From Plantago elongata (Eukaryota > Streptophyta > Magnoliopsida > Lamiales > Plantaginaceae): a DNA stretch of 20,010 nt. Position numbers and translations under genes: made by a program. Where the stretch lies: the NCBI GenBank assembly GCA_036897095.1, contig JAYMSP010003381.1:1-20010 (forward strand). The letters are read 5' to 3'. This document shows, piece by piece, positions 1 through 7,693 of the stretch; positions within the stretch are counted from its first letter, which is position 1; the number at the start of each line of letters is the position of its first letter. Under the pieces are notes generated by a model that worked only from the letters and a program-made list of their open reading frames with translations, was not told the DNA's origin and searched no databases.

Positions 1-25
1 TCTCTTTTTCTTATTCCCATGTTGT

Positions 26-42
26 GGGGGGGGTGGGGGGGG
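26..42. repeat. Poly-G tract (G8-T-G8)
   Basis: Two runs of eight G separated by one T lie near the left edge. This is a simple low-complexity tract. It could adopt a G-rich secondary structure and is also a place where read length errors are likely. No gene is attached to it. Confidence 0.9.
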
Positions 43-836
43 TACAAGATGTGAAATTATGTTGTAGATTAATGATTTTTTTTTATGTCAGGTGGGATGA
101 TCACATACCGCTTCGGGGGTCACTAGGAACCAATACTATTGATTGTTTTGTATATTATTTTATTTTATTTTGTTCGGGTCGTTTTTTATAAAAACATGTA
201 TATGCTACGAATTAACATGTCATGTACGGTAGGACGTGAAATTTATATTTATCAACCCATCGTGTCCAAAACGGATTAAGATTGAATCCTAGCCATAATA
301 AAGTATATCATTTATGATGAGTTATATTTTCACATTTTCTATATATAGTTAGCATAAAAAGACTCAATGATATACCATTTGATGAAAAATGACTACCCAC
401 CAACAAATTAAAAGTCTGGTAAAAAAAAGAGAAATTGAATATAAAGACGACTTCAATTATTCCGCAATCTATATATCATATCCATCACATGTAGATCAAA
501 TAAAGAAAGAAAAACAAAGGAGGTTAGTTGTGGAATTGAAATATATGTGCATTATGAGGATTACTAATACGGATGAAAAAAATACATACTTCTTCTATCC
601 CTAAGAACTTCATACATTATAGTTAGCGTGCAGTTGTATAGGAAAAGTTAAATAATAATAAAATATAAAGAAGGTGAGAAAAATGTACTTTTAGTGCCAA
701 AATGTGTAATTTGAGTGTAAAGCTGATATTGTTTATTATTCATTGGATATGAGTATCTTCTTTTTTAGTAATGTATAATATTTTATGAGAAGGTTAAAAA
801 AGACAAATTGAAATTTTGCGGGACAGGGGAAATACG
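43..836. other. AT-rich intergenic DNA, nothing recognised
   Basis: No convincing gene is visible. A 71-codon open frame at 389-604 has biased, low-complexity composition and matches no family I recognise, so it is not called. The stretch ends where the minus-strand Helitron helicase remnant has its stop codon, so part of it may be the decayed 3' flank of that transposon. Confidence 0.6.
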
Positions 837-1216
837 TTATAGGTTTCTAATATTTCCTTTAGATGACATTGGTTGTCGTATCAGGCATCCAAGGCTGACA
901 CATTGAGACCCTTCTTGCTTGTGACTCTTGAAAATGCAACGTATACCAGATTATGGCTAAAAAACATGCTTTGGAAGATAGAGTCCAACGTGAGATACGT
1001 ATATAACGATTGTCCTTTACTCTACCGTTGAAATCTAATAGGAAATTTCGAATGATCCAAAGGTGACAATACCATGATGAAAACCTTCGCTCCAACTTTC
1101 TTTTCATATATTGACTTCGGCTCAATAAAATGCTTACCATCTAAAGTGACAATCAACCGAGTAACATTGCATAGCCCTTGAGAGTAATCAATGTTTAACC
1201 CGTGGCGATACCACAA
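837..1216 (-). pseudogene. Helitron helicase (PIF1-like), C-terminal fragment, decayed
   Basis: Reading the minus strand from 1216 downwards gives the C-terminal segment typical of Helitron Rep/helicase proteins. It runs from an NID...GLCN.TRL block, through a KVGAKVFI block and PIRFQR, to VYVAFSRVTSKKGLNV and a TTNV near the end. These blocks fall in at least three frames, so frameshifts are present. The ancestral stop lies at 837-839 (TAA on the minus strand), and one missing base shortly before it explains the last frame change. The Walker A and Rep parts are absent. The fragment is homologous to the plus-strand remnant at 1394-2637 but clearly diverged from it. It is a dead transposon remnant. 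Confidence 0.8.
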
Positions 1217-1393
1217 TATAGTTTACGGTTAATATTAAATAGGAATAGAAGGACAAAATTAATTAATTAAAAAATAAGGTAGTCAAACTTATGAAAATAT
1301 AACATTAGTCGTGGTGCCTTCTATAAAAAAATGTAAAAATACGACTCATCATGACATATATGCTTTGAACAACATAATCGTTCACATACATGT

Positions 1394-2637
1394 ATGACTA
1401 ATTAGCAAAGGAGTGTATAACATACCATTATGGACGTCATCGATTTCGGTAATGGTGGAATCTTCTTTCTATATGGTTATGGTGGCACAAGGAAGACATT
1501 CTTATGGAATACGTTTTATTCGGCCTAACGTGGTAGACATTATATTGTTCTCCTGATTGTATCAAGTGACATATATTCACTCCTTCTTTCCGAAGGCCGT
1601 ACTGTTCATTCCATTGTCGTGTATAGGAACTAATTAAGAACATGTGTCTACATTTATGTCACCTTATTTCTTTGTAACTTACTTTAATGTGCAGTTTTTT
1701 ATTCAAATAACAGTAATGTAGTTTAACATGTTGAGAGTTTGACATAAATATATTTACTTGTAGTCTAGTGTCTCGTCTGAAGAGAATTATCACACAAGAG
1801 AATATGTGGATGGGTTGCTGAAAGTCGGAGATGGTGAAGTTGGTGGATCCAATGACGGTGAGGCTCAATTCAAATTGTCCGCGGATATTTTAATTTGTTC
1901 CGATGGTCACCGATTCCTGCAATAGTAAAGAGTACGTATCCCAAATTGTTAGATAATGTTGGTGACGGTTGATACTTCAATGATCGGGCTATATTTGCAA
2001 CAACTAATGAGGTTGTGCAGGAGGTCAATCATTACATCATGTCATTGTTGGCTGGAGATTCGCACGAGTTTATGAGTTCGGAATCCATGTGTCCCGATGA
2101 TGATGACATCGTGAATCGAGAATATGTTTATTCGGTTGAGTTCTTGAATACTATTAGAACTCTTGGGATACCCAACCACATCATTCGTTTGAAAGTTTGT
2201 TGTCCGACAATGCTTCTTAGGAACATTGATCAGCACGAAGAGCTATGTAATGGAACTCGGTTAGTTGTCACTGAGATTAACAAACATGTGATTGAGGCAA
2301 AGATGATACATGGGAAAAAAGTCGGGAAGAAGGTTTACATAGCTAGAATGGTAATGATCCCATCAGACTTGACTATGTTTCCAATTCGATTTCAAAGAAG
2401 ACACTTTACTATATCAATATGATATGCAATGACAACCAATAAGAGTCGAGGACAATCATTATCACGCATTGGACTCTACCTACCAAAATATGTGTTCTGT
2501 CATGGTCAGTTATATGTAGCATTTTCTCCAATGACAAGCAGGAAGGGACTTAAGACGTCTTAGCATTTGATGAAGAAGGAAATTGAACCGGCATGACAAC
2601 GAATGTTGTTTATAAGGAGATTTTTAGAAATCTCTAA
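1394..2637 (+). pseudogene. Helitron helicase (PIF1-like) remnant with mutated Walker A
   Basis: The plus strand holds the helicase half of a Helitron transposase in broken frames. In order it shows QRSV..TIMD, a Walker A loop GYGGTRKT at 1475-1498 (the usual G before K is R), an in-frame TAA, then the SS...SLLL.EGRT.HS block near 1600. Next come KVGDGEVGGSNDGEAQ near 1810-1870, FATTNEVVQEVNHYI near 2005-2040, and the long open piece 2015-2422 with MLLRNID and CNGTRLVVT. The last part is [18 protein letters not shown] and HGQLYVAFS after a TGA where a cysteine codon is expected. A frame change leads to TTNVVYKEIFRNL and the stop at 2635-2637. The gap between HS (about 1625) and KVGDG is only about 58 codons, far shorter than in intact relatives, so the Walker B (WDEAPM-type) region has been deleted. 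It cannot encode a working helicase. Confidence 0.85.
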
Positions 2638-3862
2638 GGTATACTACTTTTTATTCATATAATCACTCATATATTTTTTAATATACTTGGTACACAACTA
2701 TTATCACTCGATAATTAACCATAGTCTTCAACACTCTATATATGCAGTGAGTGTGGTTTATCATCTTTCCTGGAAGCCGGAATCATCACACATTTTTTTT
2801 CCTTCCCTTTTATTATTTTGTACAAACTTTCATTATTTTTATCTATTATTGTTATGTACGTGTAAATGTTTTTTTATTAAAAACTATCATTTATCGTTTG
2901 TTTAATAGTTTTTATAAAACTATTATTTATTAAAAACTTTATATGTGGTTAGAACTAGTTGGCTTTTAAAATACATTTTTGATAATCAAAGTCTATTAAT
3001 ATTACTCGTTGAACTTGTCCCCTTTATAATTAATCACATAATATTATATTTTTAAACCCGCTCTTGAATGCATGCACTGTTTGAAGATCGATTAAATATA
3101 AGTGTTTGTTTGGCATACAATTCAAGTGCCATTTGAATTGAGTTTTGATGTTTTTGTGTTTGAGAATCAATCTAAATTGACAACGTCAAAATGCGCTTAC
3201 TTTCTCCAATTTCAAACATTTTAGGTCACTATTCATGAAGATAAAATAACATGAGTCCTTCTCCTGAGAGTCCATCGTATAATGAGAGTCTTTGAGAGTA
3301 CTACATAATAAATAAACATATACAATTTACACATAAAACTACAAAATATGTTTTTTTCGCGGGTCAACCAGCTTGACCTGGATCGACCCACATTTTCCCT
3401 TATAATACATAGCCCGCTTTTATGTATCCATCCCATCATATTAATACTTTGGTACAAATTACTTATGTTTGATGTATAATTGTCTATTCTTAATGTAAAA
3501 TTGTTGATGACAAGCTATTTATCGTTAAAAAACACAATATTTATAAATCAATTTCATTCATCAATCAATAAATGTACTACTACATAAGAAACAATATAAA
3601 AAAATTAGAATCTCTATATCCAAACTACATTCATCCTTGATAAAAAACCACCCTTGAATTGTTTGTCAACTCTTTCATCCACGCCTCTATCTTTATCATC
3701 ATTCATTCGACCACCATTTTTACGAAAATCTACTATATGCAACCAAAAAACAACCAACATCAACAATTTATATATAGACATAAAAAATTTACATAAAAAC
3801 TTAAAGAATTTTTTTCTCAAAAGATGAAATAAAATACCTATATTCAAGTATAACCTGCCCTA
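2638..3862. other. AT-rich non-coding DNA
   Basis: There is no recognisable gene. The stretch contains T-rich and A-rich runs, a near-palindrome around 2904-2924, and a short GC-richer block near 3360-3390 with GGGTC and GACCC arms. Short open frames on both strands have biased composition (Phe/Tyr/Ile rich) and look accidental. It is probably old transposon sequence, but I cannot assign it to a family. Confidence 0.5.
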
Positions 3863-4200
3863 AACAATAGACAATTACAATATAAACTTATCATATTCAT
3901 ACATAATTGAAGTAAACAATGAAGCATAATAACCGAAGCAAAAATGAATCATAAACATAAACATCACCTTTACCCTTAACAATCGACAATTACAGTATAA
4001 ATATATGTTATTTATACATAAGAATTGAAGCATAAATATAGGCATCACCAATTTATCCTTAACAATCAACAATTATAGTATAAAAACAGACCATTCATAC
4101 ATAGTAATTGAATCAAAATGAAACATAATAACCAAAGCAAAAATGAAGCATAAACATAAGCATAACCAATTTACAGTTAACAATCAACAGTTACAGCCAA
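3863..4200. repeat. Degenerate tandem array with about 115-118 bp unit
   Basis: The landmark AACAATC(G/A)ACAATTACAGTATAAA recurs, with changes, at 3863, 3978, 4061 and 4179. The spacings of 115, 83 and 118 bp suggest a unit of about 117 bp with one shortened copy. Between landmarks the words GAAGCATAA, AACCGAAGCAAAAATGAA and CATAAACATAAGCAT also recur. The array is very A-rich on this strand and has no coding potential. It belongs to the repeat into which the 4583-5366 element later inserted. Confidence 0.65.
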
Positions 4201-4320
4201 ACAACATAAACGAAGTATATCATGAGCAACAACAATTGCTTCAACATTATTAATAGAGTTCAAACATGCAAACATCAACAATTACGAGCCAAACATGCAC
4301 AATTAAATTTAGAAATTAAC

Positions 4321-4355
4321 AATTTCACACGAAATATACTGTTACGAGAAATTAC
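4321..4355 (+). repeat. 35-bp direct repeat, copy 1
   Basis: A 35-base stretch beginning AATTTCACACGAAATATACT recurs at 5455-5489 with 33 of 35 bases the same. The copies lie on either side of the inserted Mutator-like element, showing that 3863-4573 and 5376-5560 are parts of one older repeat. Confidence 0.85.
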
Positions 4356-4573
4356 CATAACCAAACGAAAAACAAAAAAAACTAATTACACAACTATTTA
4401 CACATAAGCATGCACAATTCATGCCTAAACAAAGATAATGTAAAACGAATGTGACATAAAGCATAATCATAAAGCAATTAAACCACAACATCATCTATTT
4501 ACAACCAAACATACATAATTATGAGAAAACCTAAAAGAAAAAAAAGTTACAAATGAAGATCTATCAACAAATG

Positions 4574-4582
4574 CATAAAAAT
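4574..4582 (+). repeat. Target-site duplication, left copy
   Basis: CATAAAAAT directly precedes the first base of the 4583-5366 element and recurs exactly at 5367-5375. A duplication of 9 bp is the usual signature of Mutator-like insertion. Confidence 0.85.
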
Positions 4583-5366
4583 GGGTTAAATGCAAAATAC
4601 CATCCTAAGTTATTGCAAATGTGCATAAAGCCCCTCCTGTTAACAAATTAGTATTAAACCCCCTTTGAGTTATTAAAAAATATGCGCGGAACCCCTCCGA
4701 GTTATTAAATTAGTCCCTGAGTTATTGCAAAAAGTGCACGAAAACCCCTTGAGTTATTGCAAAAAGTGCACGAAACCTCCCGAGTTATTAAATATGCACG
4801 TTGAAATCCCTTGACCTTTTTTTTTTTTTACTTGCTCGTGTTAGGTGCAACAATGGATGTTCTTTTTATTTTTCTTACTCCAAATTATCTTTTGACTTCA
4901 CTATTTTCCGTTTACATGACTAATAATAAATTGGTATGTGTTGTTTATATGTAGTGTCAATTTTAATTAGTGTTATTTATTATTATCATTTATATTTTAA
5001 TAGTTTAAATTTTATTCATTTTAATATTTTCAAAATTTTGGACTATCAAAGTCAAACTGCACACCATACAAATTTATTATGTATATTTAGTATTTATGTA
5101 AAAGGGTATTGCAATGACTTCTATAAGATTTTGTGCATGTTTTTAATAATTATAATAATTTTTACATTGATTTGGTGTGAGATTACAAAATAAAAACTTA
5201 TAGTCGCACCTAATGAGATTGTACCTCACACTTTAAAAAATGAAGGATGGAGGATTTCGTGCGCATCTTTTAATAACTCAAGAGGGTTTGGTACTAATTC
5301 GTTAACTCATGGGGTTTTGTGCACATTATTAATAACTCAGGGGGGGGGTGTTATGCATTTAACTCC
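4583..5366. mobile_element. Non-autonomous Mutator-like element (784 bp, long TIRs)
   Basis: The left end (GGGTTAAATGCA...) and the reverse complement of the right end (GGAGTTAAATGCA...) match along roughly 115 bp. They share in order TTAAATGCA, GAGTTATT, ATGTGCA, AAACCCC, GTTAACGAATTAGT-like, GAGTTATTAAAA and ATGCGC. The terminal inverted repeats are about 4583-4697 and 5251-5366. A perfect 9-bp duplication flanks the element. The interior (4820-5240) is AT-rich with no transposase, so it would depend on an enzyme supplied elsewhere. Long TIRs plus a 9-bp TSD fit Mutator-like elements; a hAT or other origin is less likely. The left TIR also carries tandem 31-32 bp units. Confidence 0.8.
4699..4813 (+). 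repeat. Tandem 31-32 bp subrepeats in the left TIR
   Basis: Units starting GAGTTATT begin at 4699, 4719, 4751 and 4782. Those at 4719 and 4751 share GAGTTATTGCAAAAAGTGCA and are spaced 32 bp; the next is 31 bp on. They expand the left TIR relative to the right one. Confidence 0.8.
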
Positions 5367-5375
5367 CATAAAAAT
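5367..5375 (+). repeat. Target-site duplication, right copy
   Basis: CATAAAAAT follows the last base of the element and is identical to 4574-4582. Confidence 0.85.
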
Positions 5376-5454
5376 CAACGAAAAAACTAACTGAAACTAC
5401 ACAAACATCGACAATTAATGGACAAATATAAACCATTAAAGTACAAATATCAAT

Positions 5455-5489
5455 AATTTCACACGAACTATACAGTTACGAGAAATTAC
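5455..5489 (+). repeat. 35-bp direct repeat, copy 2
   Basis: This is the partner of 4321-4355, differing at two positions. Its neighbourhood (AAACATCGACAATTAATGG at about 5403) also resembles the 3863-4200 array. Confidence 0.85.
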
Positions 5490-5712
5490 TAAAAACCACC
5501 AAAATCAAACAAAAAAACGAAAAAATTGAAGAATCAAGAGAATAAACCTGAAAATGCAGGAAACAACAAGGTGATGACTCGTGTGTTTGAAGTAGTCGGA
5601 GATTCACCGGATAAGACAACCGGAAAAGCTTCGAATTCCGGCCAACATTTTCAAAAGTTGACCAAATGAAAAAAGGAAACCTATAGAATGGTAGATCGGG
5701 TCATCGACTACT

Positions 5713-5715
<3 letters not shown>

Positions 5716-5746
<31 letters not shown>
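5716..5746 (+). repeat. (AG)n microsatellite
   Basis: About 15.5 uninterrupted AG units are followed by an A run. The tract is likely to vary in length between individuals. The open frame on the minus strand across it (5701-5916) is only a product of the repeat (Leu-Ser run) and is not called. Confidence 0.95.
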
Positions 5747-5749
<3 letters not shown>

Positions 5750-5750
<1 letters not shown>

Positions 5751-6297
5751 AAAGAAGGAAAATGAGAAAAAAACTAAAAGAGGGGATATTTATATGACCC
5801 GTATACCCACGATGAGACCCGTTAAATCCGAACCCGCAAATTAGACCCGTAAAAATTAAAAATAAGGTAAATAGAATATAATTGTTTATATTTGTGTATT
5901 TGTGTAGAACTCTCATAGATCCTCATAATCTTTATAAGACTCTTATAAGTATTATTAGTAAAATAACATCATTCAAAATCAAACATCTTCAAAATCCAAC
6001 ATAATTTGATACACCAAAGAATTTAGCTCTTATATTCAAACCTATAACACTAATCACATCATACTTACACCAATCATTTATCTCTTACAGAACCTGTTAA
6101 CAAACTTATAATGCCCTGTACAATTACAAACTCTAATGTTATCTCAAATAGTTACTATCCACTTGGATGGCAATATTAATATAAACTAAATATATGAGAG
6201 AGTGAAAATCATTCTGAAACCAATACACTTTGTATCATTAGCATATGAATTGACTACAAAACCGACCAATCATTCTGTAATGTTTAAAAATATTACA
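5750..6297. other. AT-rich intergenic DNA
   Basis: No gene or known repeat is recognised. It includes a small cluster of GACCCGT/ACCCGTA words at 5797-5850. The rest is low-complexity AT-rich sequence. Confidence 0.5.
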
Positions 6298-6474
6298 GAA
6301 AATTATTATCTAGATTAGGTCTACCATTATTTTATAAACTATGTGGTGGAGAATGATTCACTTCATTCATTTAATGTGTATGCCCCACATTTGCATGTTT
6401 ATGTAGAGTGATATGGCATTCTCCACCACATGATCTATAAAATAATGGTAGACCTAATCTAGGTAATGATTTTC
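6298..6474. repeat. Long inverted repeat (fold-back, MITE-like)
   Basis: The left arm (6298-6362) and right arm (6407-6474) are reverse complements around a spacer of about 44 bp. In the best 45-bp block (6311-6355 against 6416-6460) only three positions disagree. Outside it the match continues more loosely through GAAAAT(T/C)ATTA(T/C)CTAGATTAGG. A transcript would fold into a long hairpin. The simplest reading is a fold-back MITE. A young MIRNA-like locus is possible, but there is no evidence of transcription. Confidence 0.85.
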
Positions 6475-7089
6475 TAAGTATTACATATTATGTAATTAAT
6501 ACCCTTGAACTTTGAGTTTAATTTAAAGAGGGTAGAAGAATTGATAACATTACTCATACAAACAAACATGGTGCATTTTTATTTTCAAGAATTCACTAAT
6601 GAAAACTTCAAAGTTAAACGTGTTTGTGTTGAATAATTTTATGATGAACAAACAACTTGAAAGTATCTCGATTCGTGCACAAGTTAGGACAAAATGTATA
6701 GAAAAGTATATGTGTTAATGCAGTGGAATCGACATATCAACCGGAGAAATGATTATGTGGTTGTTTGGAATAGAATTTGAATTGAGATTTTATGTAATTG
6801 TTATGTGTAAAATGAAACCGGAATGGGCATTTGCTAAACAAACAGCCCATTAACCTTTTACAGATACAAATACATTTTGACAAATTAAAATTAAAATTGT
6901 CGTAGAGTCACATAAATAGACATAAAGTGTTAATAAGGGATATTATGAATGTTGAAAATAAAGTTTATGAGTTATATAGATGGTTCATTACATATTAGTT
7001 CCTTGGTAGAAGATTTAAGTCGATTATGAAATTTAATACTAAACTTGGTAGGAATGGAGTAATTTATTTATTGCTTTGTATTTAGCAGG
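6475..7089. promoter_or_regulatory. Presumed promoter and upstream region of UPL3
   Basis: This AT-rich stretch lies between the fold-back and the GC-richer leader of the UPL3 gene, so by position it should contain the promoter. I see no strong TATA box at a well-placed distance; AATTTATTTATT near 7060 is a weak candidate. The stretch TGTTTGGAATAGAATTTG near 6764, with AAACAAACA near 6838, may be the ends of another small element. Confidence 0.35.
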
Positions 7090-7120
7090 CAGCAGCGACG
7101 TAATCTAATCACCATTGTTG

Positions 7121-7150
7121 CTCTGTTCTGTTCTGTTCTGTTCTGTTCCG
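7121..7150 (+). repeat. Pentamer repeat TTCTG in the UPL3 leader
   Basis: CTCTG is followed by TTCTG four times, then TTCCG and TTCCC, a pyrimidine-rich pentamer array just before the presumed leader splice donor. Plants often carry such CT-rich tracts near transcription starts. Confidence 0.85.
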
Positions 7151-7605
7151 TTCCCAATTCTGGTAAGTGTTGTTAGTATTTTCCAACGCAATTCAATCGA
7201 ATCGAATTGGTATTCCATTGGTTTGTGTCAACTTAACGATGTCCCGCCCTTTATCATGCTTATTATTATTATTACTATAATCTAGCTGCTATTAGGTTTG
7301 ATTGTTCTTCAGTTAGGGTTTCTGATTCATAACTCCAATTCAACTATTATTAGCTTTCAATTCATACAAAACTCTTCGTTGTTTTGTACTAGTTGGGATC
7401 CAAACGCTGTTCACTATCTCTCTTTCTTCTCAACTTCAACCATTTGTTTATTATGTTATGTGTAATCCACCTGAGTTTAATTGATATTTTGTGTAACTAT
7501 TTTCTTCATTTCATTTTGAATTAGGTTCCCTCATTCCCACCTCAAATTCAAACATTACTGCGCTCTTTCAGGAAATATACACTACTTCCTCTCTCTGTCA
7601 CCTGT

Positions 7606-7656
7606 ATGATGACAATCATGGTGTCTATAAGGGTACACAGCTCCATCGCCGACTAA
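7606..7656 (+). CDS. Upstream ORF 1 of UPL3 (16 codons)
   Basis: ATG at 7606 opens a 16-residue frame ending with TAA at 7654-7656, 37 bases before the main start codon. It lies in the leader exon after the probable intron, so it should be present in mature transcripts. Three ATGs occur in this frame (7606, 7609, 7618). The peptide matches nothing I recognise. Its stop lies in the loop of a stable hairpin. Such uORFs commonly reduce translation of the main frame, but that is inference here. Confidence 0.45.
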   Translation: MMTIMVSIRVHSSIAD

Positions 7657-7663
7657 TCGGCGA
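7646..7663 (+). promoter_or_regulatory. GC-rich hairpin before the UPL3 start codon
   Basis: TCGCCGA and TCGGCGA form a perfect 7-bp stem closing a CTAA loop, 30 bases before the ATG. In an otherwise AT-rich leader this is a stable structure. The uORF 1 stop codon occupies the loop. Confidence 0.6.
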
Positions 7664-7669
7664 GCTGAT

Positions 7670-7684
7670 ATGCCTGTTTTTTAG
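7670..7684 (+). CDS. Upstream ORF 2 of UPL3 (4 codons)
   Basis: ATG at 7670 begins a minimal four-residue frame (MPVF) closed by TAG at 7682-7684, nine bases before the main ATG. Reinitiation at 7694 after so short a gap would be inefficient, so it may lower UPL3 output or be skipped by leaky scanning. Confidence 0.35.
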   Translation: MPVF

Positions 7685-7693
7685 TGTTCTTGT

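Larger units (their letters stand above)
7090..7693 (+). other. UPL3: UPL3 5' leader with probable leader intron 7163-7571
   Basis: The GC content rises and a pyrimidine-rich tract appears near 7120, as in plant transcript starts. A strong donor TG|GTAAGT lies at 7163. A good acceptor CTCTTTCAG ends at 7571, giving a 409-bp intron that is T-rich like the confirmed ones. A second acceptor ending at 7524 is possible. The exact transcription start is unknown. The leader after the acceptor contains two short upstream ORFs and a hairpin. Confidence 0.5.

Noticed and set aside
859..1216. Two overlapping minus-strand open frames as separate small genes
   Set aside because: Both are pieces of one frameshifted Helitron helicase fragment.
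2015..2422. A 135-codon plus-strand open frame as an independent gene
   Set aside because: It is the surviving part of the decayed Helitron helicase. Helicase sequence continues on both sides across stops and frame changes.
4936..5193. Open frame inside the Mutator-like element as a transposase
   Set aside because: It is Ile/Tyr-rich, lacks any transposase motif, and is too short. The element is non-autonomous.
5701..5916. Minus-strand open frame with a hydrophobic, Leu-Ser rich protein
   Set aside because: Its membrane-like character comes from the AG microsatellite and AT-rich sequence, and there is no family similarity.
6764..6850. A short hAT-like MITE suggested by TGTTTGG and AAACAAACA ends
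   Set aside because: The inverted match is only partial and no target-site duplication could be found. A similar TGTTTGG start near 3107 is equally inconclusive.
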